64,000 bases of DNA from JAWVFM01 sp963771655 (GCA_963771655.1 CAVYUG010000006.1:451963-515962), one strand, 5' to 3'; shown: positions 16,909-26,490, counted from the first letter of the stretch. Program-made: numbers and translations. The notes: generated from the sequence alone by a model not told the origin.

Positions 16909-18381
16909 TCAGGGCCAGCGCTCGCGCCGAAGGCCGCCATCCGGCCCGACGATGAGGTGGACGCCGTCGAGGCTCGCGTCGCGGATGGGATGGTCCGATC
17001 GTTGGTGGACGCCGCGGGATTCCGCCCGCTCGAGGGCCGATGCGGCCACGAGGCACGCCAGCGGGTATGGATCGTCGAGAAGGCGCTCGAGCCCGTCCGC
17101 CGTGCGCCGCGGGCCGGCGTCTCGCCACATTGCTTCGCGCGTCGCGACGGTGGGCGGGGAGAAGCGCCAGGCCGGGAGCTCGGGCTGCGGCGCGGCCCGC
17201 GCCGACGCGGAGCCGGAGGCCGCCTCGGCGGCGCGCGCCCCGAACACGAAGCACTCGCTGAGCGAGTTCGAGGCGAGGCGATTCGCGCCGTGGAGGCCGG
17301 TGCAGGCGCATTCGCCCACGGCGAGGAGGCCGGGCAGCGTCGTTCGCCCGTCGAGGTCCGTCAGCACTCCCCCGATCAGGTAGTGGGCGGCGGGCGAGAC
17401 GGGCACCGGCTCCTGCACCGGGTCGAGCCCCGCATCGCGACAGGTGGCGAGAAGGCTCGGGAAGCGCGACAGGTCGATGCTCCGAAGGTCGAGCCGCACG
17501 CAGGGCGTCCCGTCGGCGTCCATGCGGTCGAGGATCGCGGCGGTCACCTGATCGCGGGGCGCCAGCTCGTCGGTGAACCTGCGGCCCGCGGCGTCGAGCA
17601 GGGTGGCGCCCTCGCCGCGAAGCGCCTCGGTCAAAAGCGCGCCGTCGTGGGGGTTGCCGGGCAGCGACAGCGCTGTGGGGTGGAACTGGCAGAGCTCGAG
17701 GTCGGCGAGGTCCGCGCCGGCGGCGTGCGCGAGAACCGCGCCGGCCCCGATCGCGCCCCACGGGTTGGTGGTGCGGCTCCACAGGGCCGCGCCGCCTCCC
17801 GTTGCGAGCACCGTCGCGCCCGCGGCCACCAGGCCGGTGTCGGTGACGACGCCCGCGCATCGCTCGCCGTCGCTCCACAGCGCAACCGCCGAGGCCCCCT
17901 CGAGGACGTCGACGCCGGGGCTCGCGGCCACGAGCTCGGCGAGTCGCGCCGTGATCCAGCGCCCCGTCTCGGCGCCGCCGGCATGGACGATTCGCCGCGC
18001 CGTGTGCCCGCCCTCGAGGCTGAGGGCGAGCTCGCCGTCGGGATCGAGGTCGAACCGGACCCCCAGCCGGCGCAGCTCGGCGACCGCGGCCGGGGCCTCG
18101 GCGGTGAGCGCGGTGACGGCATCGGTCCGGCAGAGCCCGCGCCCGGCGTTCAGCGTGTCCTCGGCGTGCCGCGCGGGCGAGTCGTCGGGCGCGAGCGCCG
18201 CGGCGAGCCCGCCCTGCGCCCAGTAGCTCGAGCTCTCGGCGAGCGGCTTCCTCGACACAAGGACGACGCTCGCGCCCGCGCCGGCAGCGCGAAGGGCGAC
18301 ATAGAGGCCGGCGGCACCGCCGCCGACGACGGCCAGGTCGGCCTCCCGCAGGGCTCCTTCATCTTCGCGTCGCGAGGGCAT
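16909..18381 (-). CDS. nadB: L-aspartate oxidase
   Basis: A 490-residue FAD enzyme that oxidises L-aspartate to iminoaspartate, the first step of de novo NAD synthesis. The FAD dinucleotide-binding motif DLAVVGGGAAGLYVAL is at about residues 14-30, followed by SSSYWAQGGLAAAL (family signature), GATVLATGGGAALW, LCQFHPTAL, the catalytic-region SPAAHYLIGGV, and GLHGANRLASNSLSECFVF. These match NadB rather than succinate dehydrogenase; for example AQGGLA and the capping-domain HYLIGG. The C-terminal helical region is shorter than in E. coli. No nadA or nadC lies next to it in this window. It is divergent from the HDAC-like gene, with only 31 bp between them. Confidence 0.92.
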   Translation of the reverse strand: MPSRREDEGALREADLAVVGGGAAGLYVALRAAGAGASVVLVSRKPLAESSSYWAQGGLAAALAPDDSPARHAEDTLNAGRGLCRTDAVTALTAEAPAAVAELRRLGVRFDLDPDGELALSLEGGHTARRIVHAGGAETGRWITARLAELVAASPGVDVLEGASAVALWSDGERCAGVVTDTGLVAAGATVLATGGGAALWSRTTNPWGAIGAGAVLAHAAGADLADLELCQFHPTALSLPGNPHDGALLTEALRGEGATLLDAAGRRFTDELAPRDQVTAAILDRMDADGTPCVRLDLRSIDLSRFPSLLATCRDAGLDPVQEPVPVSPAAHYLIGGVLTDLDGRTTLPGLLAVGECACTGLHGANRLASNSLSECFVFGARAAEAASGSASARAAPQPELPAWRFSPPTVATREAMWRDAGPRRTADGLERLLDDPYPLACLVAASALERAESRGVHQRSDHPIRDASLDGVHLIVGPDGGLRRERWP

Positions 18382-18412
18382 CCGGAGGCGGGGTACCGTA
18401 TCCCGCGCGCCC

Positions 18413-19432
18413 GTGGGTCTCTACGTACATCACGATTCCTCGTACCGCCACGACACGGCCGCCCACCCCGAGAACGCGGGTCGGCTGCGGGCGATCGAGG
18501 CCGAGCTCGAGCGTCGAAGCTGGCCGGGGCTCGAGCGCCGTGAGGCCCCCGCGGCCAGCCGCGAGCAGCTCCTTCGGGCCCACGCCCCCGAGCACCTCGA
18601 CGCGATCGAGGCGCTGTGCGCGCGCGGCGGCGGGATGATCGACGCCGACACGCTCGCCTCCGAGGGCTCATGGGAGGCCGCGCTCCACGCCGCGGGCGGC
18701 GCCGCCTGGGCGGCCGAGACGCTGCTCGCCGGTGATGCCTCGTTCGCGCTCTGCGCCCTTCGCCCGCCGGGCCACCACGCCGAGCGGTCGCGCGCGATGG
18801 GGTTTTGCCTCTTGAACAACGTCGCCGTCGCGGCCAGGCACGCACTCGATGCGTGCGGCGCCGACCGGGTGCTCATCCTCGATTGGGACGTGCACCACGG
18901 CAACGGGACCGAGGCGATCTTCGCGGCCACGAGCGACGTGCTCTACGCGAGCATCCACCAGTGGCCGCTCTATCCCGGTACGGGAGACGCGGCTTTCGAT
19001 GGAGAGGGGGAGGGTGCCGGCTTCAACCTCAACCTCCCGGTTGCACCCGGCGCGGGCAACGAGGAGTTCACCGCCCTGGTCGAGCACGTGGTGGCTCCGG
19101 TCGCGCGAGCCTACCGGCCGGACCTTCTCGCGATCTCGGCCGGCTTCGACGCTCATCGGCGTGACCCACTCGCCGATTGCGAGGTCGACGAGGCGGGGTT
19201 CGCGTCGATGGCCGCGACGATGCGCGACCTCGGCCGCGACCTCGGCGCGCCGGTGCTCGTCTGCCTCGAGGGCGGCTACGACCCCGACGCCCTGGCCAGC
19301 TCGGTCGCGGCGACGGTCGAGGCGCTGGGCGGGGAGGGCACGCCGGTGCCGGCTCCGATCGAGGCAGCCGGCGCGCATGTCGAGCGCGCCCAACGCTTCG
19401 TCACGGACTCTGGGGACTTGAGCCGGTCATAG
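18413..19432 (+). CDS. Class II histone-deacetylase-like amidohydrolase (AcuC/polyamine deacetylase type)
   Basis: A 339-residue zinc amidohydrolase of the arginase/deacetylase fold. The catalytic tandem His occurs in LRPPGHHAERSRAMGFC. The zinc ligands are in LDWDVHHGNGTEAIF (Asp and His) and SAGFDAHRRDPL (Asp), and LEGGYDPDAL supplies the late Gly-Gly-Tyr transition-state residue. Bacterial members deacetylate acetylpolyamines, acetoin-pathway proteins or small amides; which one applies here is not visible. GTG 18413 begins at the family-typical LYVHHDSSYRHDT. It lacks membrane or signal segments and stands alone, divergent from nadB. Confidence 0.9.
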   Translation: MGLYVHHDSSYRHDTAAHPENAGRLRAIEAELERRSWPGLERREAPAASREQLLRAHAPEHLDAIEALCARGGGMIDADTLASEGSWEAALHAAGGAAWAAETLLAGDASFALCALRPPGHHAERSRAMGFCLLNNVAVAARHALDACGADRVLILDWDVHHGNGTEAIFAATSDVLYASIHQWPLYPGTGDAAFDGEGEGAGFNLNLPVAPGAGNEEFTALVEHVVAPVARAYRPDLLAISAGFDAHRRDPLADCEVDEAGFASMAATMRDLGRDLGAPVLVCLEGGYDPDALASSVAATVEALGGEGTPVPAPIEAAGAHVERAQRFVTDSGDLSRS

Positions 19433-19439
19433 CCGGCTC
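19420..19439. other. Inverted repeat across the deacetylase stop
   Basis: GAGCCGG (19420-19426) and CCGGCTC (19433-19439) enclose TCATAG, which contains the stop codon. It lies between convergent genes and may help end transcription, though the following run is A-rich on the plus strand rather than T-rich. Confidence 0.35.
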
Positions 19440-19456
19440 CAGGCCCCAAAAAAGCG

Positions 19457-22400
19457 CTAGGGAACGAGCTTCTCCTTCACATCGTCGAGGAAGGTCTTCG
19501 GGAAGCCCGGCACCTGCTCGAGCTCGTCCGGGTGGGTCAGGCCGCGCTCGTCGCGGTAGCGGATGAGCCGCTTCGCCTGAGTGACCGACATTCCGAGGCC
19601 GCGCAGCTCCTCGAAGCCTGCGGCCGCGAGGCTGACGGTCCCCTCCGGCACCGGCGGCGCGGGCGGCTGCTCCTCGATCTCAGGATCCGCGATGGCCTCG
19701 GTCTGCGGCTCGGGTTCAGGTTCCGGTTCCGGCTCGGGCTCGCCCTCGTCCACCGGCTCGGGCTCCGGCTCCGGCTCCGGGCTCGACCTCCTCCGCCGGC
19801 TCGAGCTCAGGCTCGTAGAGCGCCTCCGGCGCCTCGAAGGGCTCGGGGGCGGGGTCCTGCGCCGGCTCAGCGGCGGCACCCGGCTCGGTGGGTCGAAGCA
19901 GGCCGAAGAAGCGGCGGCGCGGCGGCGCGGCGTGCGCCCCGGTCGGGCGTGGTGTCGGCCTCGGGGAATTCCTCTGGCTCGGGCTCCGGTAGCGGCTCGG
20001 GCTCCGGCTCTTCCGCGACCGGCTCCGGCTCGGGCAGCGGCTCCGGCTCGGGCAGCGGCTCCGGCTCGGGTGCGGGCTCCTCGGCGATCGCGGGCGCCGG
20101 CTCGCCGACCTCGACGCTGCGGGCACGGGTCTCGGCTCCGCTCGCGAGCTCCTCCACGGCGCCGAGGCGTCCCTCGACGTCCTGGTAGCGGAGCCCGCGC
20201 TCACGCTCGAGCTCGCGCCGAGAGTTGAGCTCGATCTCGGTCGAGCGGCGCTCGGCCGCGGCCGCGCGCTCGTGGGTCTCCGCGAGCTGCCGGCGTGTGG
20301 CGGCGAGCTCGCCCTCCAGCGCCGCCTTGTCGCGGGCGAGCTCCGCCTCGCGCTCGCGAAGCTCGTCCCGGGTCTCGCGGTCGGCGTCGAGGCGCGCCTG
20401 TGCGACCTCTCGCGCGACCCGCGCGTCGGCCTCGCCGGCGAGGCGCTCCGCCTGGGCGGCGAGCTGCGCCTGAAGATTCTCCGCGGCCCTCTGCTCCGCA
20501 GCGGTGACGGCCTCGCGAGTCGCCTGGGCTGCCTGGAGCTCACCCTCCTTCCGCAGCGAGTCGGCCTGCGTCCGCAGCCAGCCGGACGCGGCGGCCCTGG
20601 TCTCGACGGCGGCCCTGGCGGCGGCGGCCTCGGCGACCCGAGCGCGTTCCTCCGCGGCCTGGATCCGGCGCTCGGCGTCGGCCATCTCCTTGGCGCGCCC
20701 GGAGCGCTCGGTGGTCAGCTCCGCCGTGATCTGCGCGATCTGGGCCTCGAGCTCGGCGCCGACCCGCTCGCGCTCGGCCTCGGCGGCGGCCACGCGCTCG
20801 TCGGCGCCGGCCTTCGCCTCCTGGCGCGCCTGCTCGGCCTCGACGCGAGCGGCGCCCTCGGCCTCCTGCGCGCGCCGCTCGAAGTCGGCCCGCGCCTGGT
20901 CCGCCTCGTCGCGGGCCCGCTCGAGCTCGTCCTCGCGGGCCCGGACTCTCGCGTCGGCGGCGTCGGTCGCCGCCGCCTGCGCCGCCGCGGTTTCCTCCGC
21001 GATCCGCTGCTCGGCGTTCTCGCGCAGGCGCTCGGCCTGCTCGCCAAGCTCTTGCTCGGCCTCGGAAACCCGGTCTGCCGCGGCGACCGCGCGGGCCTCG
21101 ATCTCACGCAGTCGGCGATCGGAGGTCTCGAGGATCCGCGTCTTCTCCTCGCGCTCGGCCTCGAGCTCCTCGTGGGCCGTCTGCAGCTCGGCTGCGAAAC
21201 GCTCCTCCGCTGCCTGTCGAGCGGCCTCGACCTCGCGCTGCGTGCGCTCCTCGGCCTCGGCGCGAATTCGCGCGATGTCGGCCTGCACCGCCGCTTCGGC
21301 ATCCGCCCGGGCGCGCTCCTCGATCTGCTTGCGAGTCGTCTCCGCCGACTGGAGCGCGATCTCCTCGACCTCACGGCGGGCGGCTTCGGTCGCCTCTTGC
21401 GCGCGCCGTTCGGCCTCGGCGCTCGCCTTCTGCTCCGCTTCGACGCGCGCGGCTCCCGTCGCCACCCGAACCCGCTCCTCGGCGTCGGCGCGGATCGCGT
21501 CGATCTCGCGCCGCAGGTCCGCCGTCTCGATCTCGACCCGCTTGTCGGCCTCCTCGCGAAGGCGTCGCTCCGTCTCGACCTGCGCCTGCTTGGCCGCCGT
21601 GGCTCGGGCCTCGGCGTCCTGAACCTGCGCCAGCGCTTCCTGGAGCGCCTGCCCCGACTCCGGCGCCGGTGCCGGTGCCGGCGCTGGAGCCGGCGTCGCC
21701 GCGGGCGCGGAGGACGCTGCGGCTTGGGCCTCCGCCTCCATGCGTTCGCGCTCGTCGGCGATGCGCCGGTCCGCCTCCGCCTGGATCTCGGCGATCTGGG
21801 CGCGAAGCCATTCCGATGCCCCGGCGCGCGCTTCGTCACCCGTAACGATGTTGGTGGTGGCCGCGACCTGCTCGGCCGCTTCGGCGACGCGCCGGTCGGC
21901 GTCCTCGCGCGCCTGCTCGGCCTTCTGCGCCTGCGCCTCGGCCTCGGCGAGGCGTTGCTCGAGGTCGGCGAGCCGGTCGGACGCTTCCTCCTTCGCCCGG
22001 TCGAGGTCCTCCTCGAGGGCGAGGATCTCCTCCATCGCGCGCTCCTCGGCCGCCTGGGCGGCGCTCGCCGCGGCGATCTGGATGCGCTCCGAGGTGTCGT
22101 CGATGCTCGGCTCCGGCGGGCGCAGCGGCGGGGGCGGCGCCGGTGGGGGAGGCGGGGGCGGTGCAGCGGCAACCGGCTCGGGCTCCGGTGCCGGCTCGGC
22201 TGCGGCGGCGATCGGCGCGGGCTCCGGGACGCGCTCGGCGCTCGGGCTCGGGCTCGGGCTCCGGCGGAGCCTGCGCCTCGACCTCAACGGTCTCCACGGA
22301 TTCGGCGGGCACGATCTCCGTCGGTGGCTCGGCTTCCTCCTGCGGGGCGATCGGCTCGAACTCGTTGGTGGAGTTGTTCCGGGGCGCCGACTCTGCCTCG

Positions 22401-22693
22401 ACCGCGGCCGCGCGCTGCCCGGCGAGAGCCTCGTCGGACTCGAGTCCGTACCCGAGCCAGTTCATGACGCGTTTGCCCACCGAGCGCCGGGCGTCCGGGT
22501 CTCCGGCCTCCGCATCGGCCTCGTGATCGCCGTTCGGCGTGTTCGGCGGCGCGATGCTCGCCGTGGCGTCTTCGGGCGCAGGGTCTGCGCCGTCGCCGTT
22601 CGTGGCCTCATCGGCAACGTGCTCGGCGGCGGGGGTCGCCTGTTCCTCCGCCGATTCCGAGCCGCGCCTGAACAGTCCGCGGCGTCGAGCCAT
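19457..22693 (-). CDS. Giant coiled-coil protein with Pro-Glu repeats and C-terminal helix-hairpin-helix, three frameshifts
   Basis: Reconstructed as one gene of about 1,078 residues. The N-terminus is MARRRGLFRRGSESAEEQ, an acidic low-complexity region, then RSVGKRVMNWLGYG. From about residue 200 to 830 it is almost pure Ala/Glu/Arg coiled coil (AEERAMEEILALEEDLDRAK, and many similar). PEPEPLPEPEP repeats, an RRRFFGLLRP patch and a second PEPEPE tract follow. The end is a helix-hairpin-helix domain (FEELRGLGMSVTQAKRLIRY, then PDELEQVPGFPKTFLDD), as in ComEA-type DNA-binding modules. Frame changes occur near 22240, 19940 and 19775, each in GGCTCC/GGCTCG repeat DNA, and the net shift is zero. 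It may bridge DNA and a filament or envelope; the function is unknown. Confidence 0.7.
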
Positions 22694-22705
22694 CAGACGC
22701 TCACT

Positions 22706-23665
22706 CTACGAAAGATCGGCGGTCGTCACGCCGTCCAGCTCGCCGTAGGCGACGGCGACGCGCTCGGCCAGCGTCCTGGCCGAGAACCACTCCGCTCGGG
22801 CCTCGCCCTGGACCCGCGGATCACGGGCATCGAGGTGGGCCCGCGCGAGGCTGGCCCAGGTCGCCGCGTCGAAGGGGGCGGCCAGGCAACCGTCCATGCC
22901 CTCGAGCAGCGTGGGCGCGATTCCGACGGGGGTCGAGAGCACCGGCCGGCCGCACGCGAGGGCCTCGACCGCTGCGAGGCCGAAGCCCTCGTAGTCGGAG
23001 GTCACCAGTACGGCGCTTGCCGCGTTCACCCACAGCGGCATCCTCGCCGGATCGATCCTCCCCGCCGTCAGGAGCTTTGCCCCGGCGAGGCGCGCAACCT
23101 GGTCGGCCCGGTCGAACCGCTTCTCGGGGCGGGATGGCGCGGCGGGGAAGAGCAGGTAGCGACCGTCCGCGTCGAGGCCGAGCTCCGTCCGGGCCTCGCT
23201 CTGGGAGATTCGCTTGAAGCGGCGCAGGTCCGCCCCGCAGGGCAGCACGGCCGAGCGGCCCGCTCGGCGGCGGAGCGCCCTGCCGTCTTCGCCGCGCTCG
23301 AAGAGCTCGCGCGACGCCGCGGCCACCAGATCGACGCGCCCCACGAGGCGCCGAGAGAGAGCGCCGGTGACGGGATGGTGGACGTCCGTGCCGTGGAACG
23401 TGACCACCAGCGGGCGGGCGCCGGCGAGGGCCGCGAACCACCCGGTGAGGCCGAAATGCGCGTGAACGAGGTCGACCCTGTTGCGGCGGAGCGCGTGGCG
23501 GATCGCGCCGATCGACCGGCGGTAGTTGCGCCGTCCCGGGGGAAGCTCGAGCATCTCGACGTCGATCCCGGCGGCACGCAGGCCGGCGGCCTGGTCGCGC
23601 ACGAAGCTCCCGCGCTGCGGCGCGGACGCGTCCGGCTTCATGTTCGAGACGACCAGGACCCGCAT
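22706..23665 (-). CDS. Glycosyltransferase family 4 protein
   Basis: A 319-residue GT-B enzyme that transfers a sugar from a nucleotide donor. The start MRVLVVSNMKPDASAPQRG is the N-terminal acceptor-domain entry. VDLVHAHFGLTGW and LVVTFHGTDVHHPV are family blocks. The C-terminal donor-binding domain shows LLFPAAPSRPEKRFDRA, VTSDYEGFGLAAVEALACG (the EGFG-x3-EA motif with the catalytic-type Glu) and RPVLSTPVG. It is shorter than typical GT4 enzymes but has both halves. It starts divergently from the Flp-like gene and ends 12 bp before the coiled-coil gene, so the two may be co-transcribed. Confidence 0.87.
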   Translation of the reverse strand: MRVLVVSNMKPDASAPQRGSFVRDQAAGLRAAGIDVEMLELPPGRRNYRRSIGAIRHALRRNRVDLVHAHFGLTGWFAALAGARPLVVTFHGTDVHHPVTGALSRRLVGRVDLVAAASRELFERGEDGRALRRRAGRSAVLPCGADLRRFKRISQSEARTELGLDADGRYLLFPAAPSRPEKRFDRADQVARLAGAKLLTAGRIDPARMPLWVNAASAVLVTSDYEGFGLAAVEALACGRPVLSTPVGIAPTLLEGMDGCLAAPFDAATWASLARAHLDARDPRVQGEARAEWFSARTLAERVAVAYGELDGVTTADLS

Positions 23666-23821
23666 CGCGCCAGCGTATCCGCCGCCTGGCCGCCGATCGG
23701 GGCCCGGCGCCGACGGCGCAGGACTCGTCACGAACGCGCCGGGAAGTCGGCGCTCGGCGGTCTTGATCGGTGCGCCGGCCAGGACAAGCATCGGCGGGCA
23801 ACCCGATTCGAGGAGGAACCG

Positions 23822-24070
23822 ATGCTGAACGCGCTGATTCGCTGGGCCCGCGCCGCCGCGGCTCGCCGCACGCGACGGGTCATGGCGGCCCTGGAGTCGC
23901 CTCGCGGGCAGGGGACGGTCGAGTACGTCGGCCTGATCCTGCTCGTCTCGATGCTGATGGTCGCGCTGGTCGCGGCGATGAAGGGCTTCCACACGACCGA
24001 GGGCAAGGATCTGGCCGAGCTCATCATCGAGAAGATCAAGGCCGCCGTGAACGCGCTCACGTTCAAGTGA
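23822..24070 (+). CDS. Flp/Fap-type pilin-like small membrane protein
   Basis: An 82-residue protein with an excellent ribosome site (AGGAGGA, 23811-23817). A basic N-terminus (RWARAAAARRTRRVMAALES) is followed by GQGTVEYVGLILLVSMLMVALVAA. This is the class III prepilin pattern: Gly, then a residue before Thr-Val-Glu-Tyr, then an uninterrupted hydrophobic helix, as in Flp pilins cleaved by TadV/CpaA. The C-terminus is amphipathic and Lys-rich. No tad/cpa assembly gene, TadE or prepilin peptidase is in the window, so if it forms a pilus the machinery is elsewhere. It may instead be a small holin-like or membrane peptide. Confidence 0.75.
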   Translation: MLNALIRWARAAAARRTRRVMAALESPRGQGTVEYVGLILLVSMLMVALVAAMKGFHTTEGKDLAELIIEKIKAAVNALTFK

Positions 24071-24187
24071 CCGCCTCCGCGCCCACCTGAGCCGCACCGG
24101 CGGCGACCTCCGCTCGCCGCGTTCCCGCGCCCGAGGGCGCGGGGGTCGAGCGGGCGGGGGCCGGCGGCGCTCTGCGAGGATTGGCGC

Positions 24188-24910
24188 TTGGCCGCCGCAC
24201 GCAGCTACGACCGCTCCGCAGCCGACCTACGGCCGGTGAGAATCGAGCCGGGGTTCGTGCGGACCGCCGACGGTTCCGCGCTCTACGAGCAGGGCGAGAC
24301 GCGGATCATCTGCACCGCCTCGGTGACGGCGAGCGTGCCGCGATGGCTCGAGGGCCGGGGCCGCGGCTGGGTCACCGCGGAGTACGCGATGCTCCCCGCC
24401 TCGACCGGCGAGCGCAAGGACCGCGACTCCAAGCGGGGCCGCCCCGACGGGCGCGCGGTAGAGATCCAGCGGCTCATCGGAAGGGCGTTGCGCGCCGTGG
24501 TCGACCTCGAGGCGCTCGGCGAGCGCGCGGTGTACGTGGACTGCGACGTCCTCCAGGCCGACGGCGGCACGAGATGCGCGTCGATCACGGGCGGTTGGGT
24601 CGCGCTGCGGCTGGCGACGGCGAAGCTGATGGAGGCGGGCGACACGAAGGGCGATCCCCTGACGGGCTCGGTCGCCGCGGTGAGCTGCGGGCTCGTCGAC
24701 GGCGCGGCTCTCTGCGACCTCGACTACTCCGAGGACTCGCGAGCCGAGGTCGATGCGAACGTGGTCATGAGCGGGGAGGGCGGGCTCGTGGAGGTCCAGG
24801 CGACCGCCGAGCAGACGCCGGTGTCTCGCGCCTCGTTCGATGAGCTCATCGCACTGGCCGAGCCGGCGATCGCCTCGCTTCGCCAGGCGCAAGATGCGGC
24901 ATGCGCCTAG
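24188..24910 (+). CDS. rph: Ribonuclease PH
   Basis: A 240-residue phosphorolytic 3'-5' exoribonuclease that trims tRNA 3' ends. It has ETRIICTASV, the phosphate- and RNA-binding block AEYAMLPASTGERKDRD, RGRPDGRAVEIQRLIGRALR and DCDVLQADGGTRCASITGG, and the Asp-containing DLDYSEDSRAEVD. All are standard RNase PH motifs, and the length is exactly typical. The start is TTG 24188 (MAAARSYDRSAADLRPV after initiation), since no ATG or GTG precedes the conserved R-x-x-D-L-R-P. It is followed 54 bp later by rdgB, the common actinobacterial order. Confidence 0.95.
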   Translation: MAAARSYDRSAADLRPVRIEPGFVRTADGSALYEQGETRIICTASVTASVPRWLEGRGRGWVTAEYAMLPASTGERKDRDSKRGRPDGRAVEIQRLIGRALRAVVDLEALGERAVYVDCDVLQADGGTRCASITGGWVALRLATAKLMEAGDTKGDPLTGSVAAVSCGLVDGAALCDLDYSEDSRAEVDANVVMSGEGGLVEVQATAEQTPVSRASFDELIALAEPAIASLRQAQDAACA

Positions 24911-24964
24911 CGCCCGGTCAACCGACCCAACCCCGCGTTTCGCGGCTGCAAGCTCGCGAAAACC

Positions 24965-25588
24965 GTGACTGAGTCGGCGGACCGGGCACTAGTAGCGGCG
25001 ACCCGGAACGAACACAAGCTGCGCGAGCTCGGGGAGATCCTCGGCGGCGTCGAGCTGGTCGCGCTCCCGGCCGGCTTCGAGCCGCCGCCGGAGGACGGCG
25101 ACACGTTCGAGGCCAACGCTCTGATCAAGGCGCGCGCAGCGCACGAGGCCACGGGCGCACCCGCTTTCGCCGATGACTCCGGAATCGAGGCGAGGGCGCT
25201 TGGCGGCGCTCCCGGGGTGCGCTCGGCGCGCTACGCCGGCGAGGACGCCACCGACGAGGAGAACCTCTCGAAGCTTCTGCGCGAGGTCGAAGCGGCCGGG
25301 GAGGACCGCCGCGTCGCGTACGTCTGCGTGATCGCCTACCTCGACGACGACGGCACCGAGTACCTCTTCGAGGGGCGCTGCGAGGGCGAGCTCGCCCGCG
25401 AGCCTCGCGGCGGCGGGGGCTTCGGCTACGACCCCGCCTTCGTCCCCGACGAGACGGCCCGCGCGGACGACCGCACGATGGCCGAGCTATCTCCCGCCGA
25501 GAAGCACGCCATCAGCCACCGGGGCCGGGCGGCGAGGCTGCTCGCTCGCCACCTCGGCCTCGCCCCGGCGCCGGGGGAGGCACGGTGA
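24965..25588 (+). CDS. rdgB: XTP/dITP pyrophosphatase (RdgB/HAM1)
   Basis: A 207-residue house-cleaning nucleotide pyrophosphatase that removes dITP, XTP and other deaminated purines. Family motifs are LVAATRNEHKLRELGEIL (substrate loop), DTFEANALIKARAA, FADDSGIEARALGGAPGVRSARYAG (catalytic Asp pair), GGGGFGYDPAFVP and the C-terminal KHAISHRGRAARLL. The start is GTG 24965. The last codons overlap the GTG of the CDF transporter gene by 4 bp. It lies downstream of rph, as in many actinobacteria. Confidence 0.95.
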   Translation: MTESADRALVAATRNEHKLRELGEILGGVELVALPAGFEPPPEDGDTFEANALIKARAAHEATGAPAFADDSGIEARALGGAPGVRSARYAGEDATDEENLSKLLREVEAAGEDRRVAYVCVIAYLDDDGTEYLFEGRCEGELAREPRGGGGFGYDPAFVPDETARADDRTMAELSPAEKHAISHRGRAARLLARHLGLAPAPGEAR

Positions 25589-26490
25589 CGAAGACCAAGG
25601 CGGGCGCCGCCTGGGTCTCGGTCGCCTCGAACGCGCTCCTCATCGCCGCGAAGATCGCCGCCGGCGCGATCACCGGGTCGATCGCGATCCTCACCGAGGC
25701 CGCCCACTCCTCGATCGACCTCGTGGCGTCGGTGATCGCCCTGGTCTCGGTGCGGAAGGCCGACGAGCCCCCGGACCCCGAGCACCCCTACGGCCACGAG
25801 CGGTTCGAGAACCTTGCGGCGGCGATCGAGGGGATGCTGATCCTCGTCGGCGCCGGGGTGATCGTCTTCGCGGCGACCCGCAAGCTCATCGTCGGCGCCT
25901 CGGTCGACCACCTCGGCGTCGGGATCGCCGTGATCGCCGCGTCGGCTGTCGTCAACTTCGCCGTCTCGGCGTTCCTCACCCGCCGCTCGCGGGCGCTCCA
26001 CTCCCCGGCGCTCGAGGGCGACGCCGCGCACCTGTTCACCGACGCGCTCACCTCGCTCGGCGTGCTCGCCGGGCTGCTGCTCGTCCAGGTCACCGGCGAC
26101 GCCGTGTTCGACCCGATCGCCGCGCTCGCGGTGGCGGGCGCGATCGTCGTCGCGGGGCTTCGCATCCTGGGCCGCTCGAGCCGCGCCCTGGTCGACGAGG
26201 CCCCACCCGCGGCCGAGCTCGATCGCATCGAGGCGACGATCGCGGCGGAGCGCTCCCGAGCGAGCGAGATCGTCGGCTACCACAAGCTGCGCGCCCGCCG
26301 CTCGGGCGCGCGGACGCTGGTGGACCTCCACCTTCAGTTCCGCTCCGGAACCACCCTCGAGCGGGCCCACGAGGTGGCCCACCGGCTCCGCGATGCGATC
26401 GAGGGCGAGCTCGGGGCATCCGAGGTGCTGATCCACGTCGAGCCGGAGGAGTCGTTCCGCCCCGAGGAGCCCGGTCGGCTGCGGCGCTAG
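25585..26490 (+). CDS. Cation diffusion facilitator family transporter
   Basis: A 301-residue inner-membrane divalent cation/proton antiporter. The first metal-site pair sits in ILTEAAHSSIDLVAS (H-x3-D), and the second in GDAAHLFTDALTSLG (H-x3-D). HPYGHERFENLAA is the conserved cytoplasmic loop between helices 2 and 3. There are about six membrane helices and a C-terminal cytoplasmic domain (from about 210, EIVGYHKLRARRSG) ending EVLIHVEPEE. The two HxxxD sites suggest Zn/Fe/Mn-type substrates; the exact metal is not clear. It is translationally coupled to rdgB, and its stop shares CTAG with a tiny convergent gene. Confidence 0.92.
   Translation: MTKTKAGAAWVSVASNALLIAAKIAAGAITGSIAILTEAAHSSIDLVASVIALVSVRKADEPPDPEHPYGHERFENLAAAIEGMLILVGAGVIVFAATRKLIVGASVDHLGVGIAVIAASAVVNFAVSAFLTRRSRALHSPALEGDAAHLFTDALTSLGVLAGLLLVQVTGDAVFDPIAALAVAGAIVVAGLRILGRSSRALVDEAPPAAELDRIEATIAAERSRASEIVGYHKLRARRSGARTLVDLHLQFRSGTTLERAHEVAHRLRDAIEGELGASEVLIHVEPEESFRPEEPGRLRR

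Noticed and set aside
19690..20080. Tandem GGCTCC/GGCTCG repeats that could suggest a repeat array or CRISPR
   Set aside because: There are no unique spacers; the 6-bp units encode Pro-Glu repeats of the coiled-coil protein.
20272..22467. Long plus-strand open frame opposite the coiled-coil gene
   Set aside because: It is rich in Leu/Gly/Arg and mirrors the Ala/Glu codons of the minus-strand coiled coil; it has no ribosome site and no family pattern.
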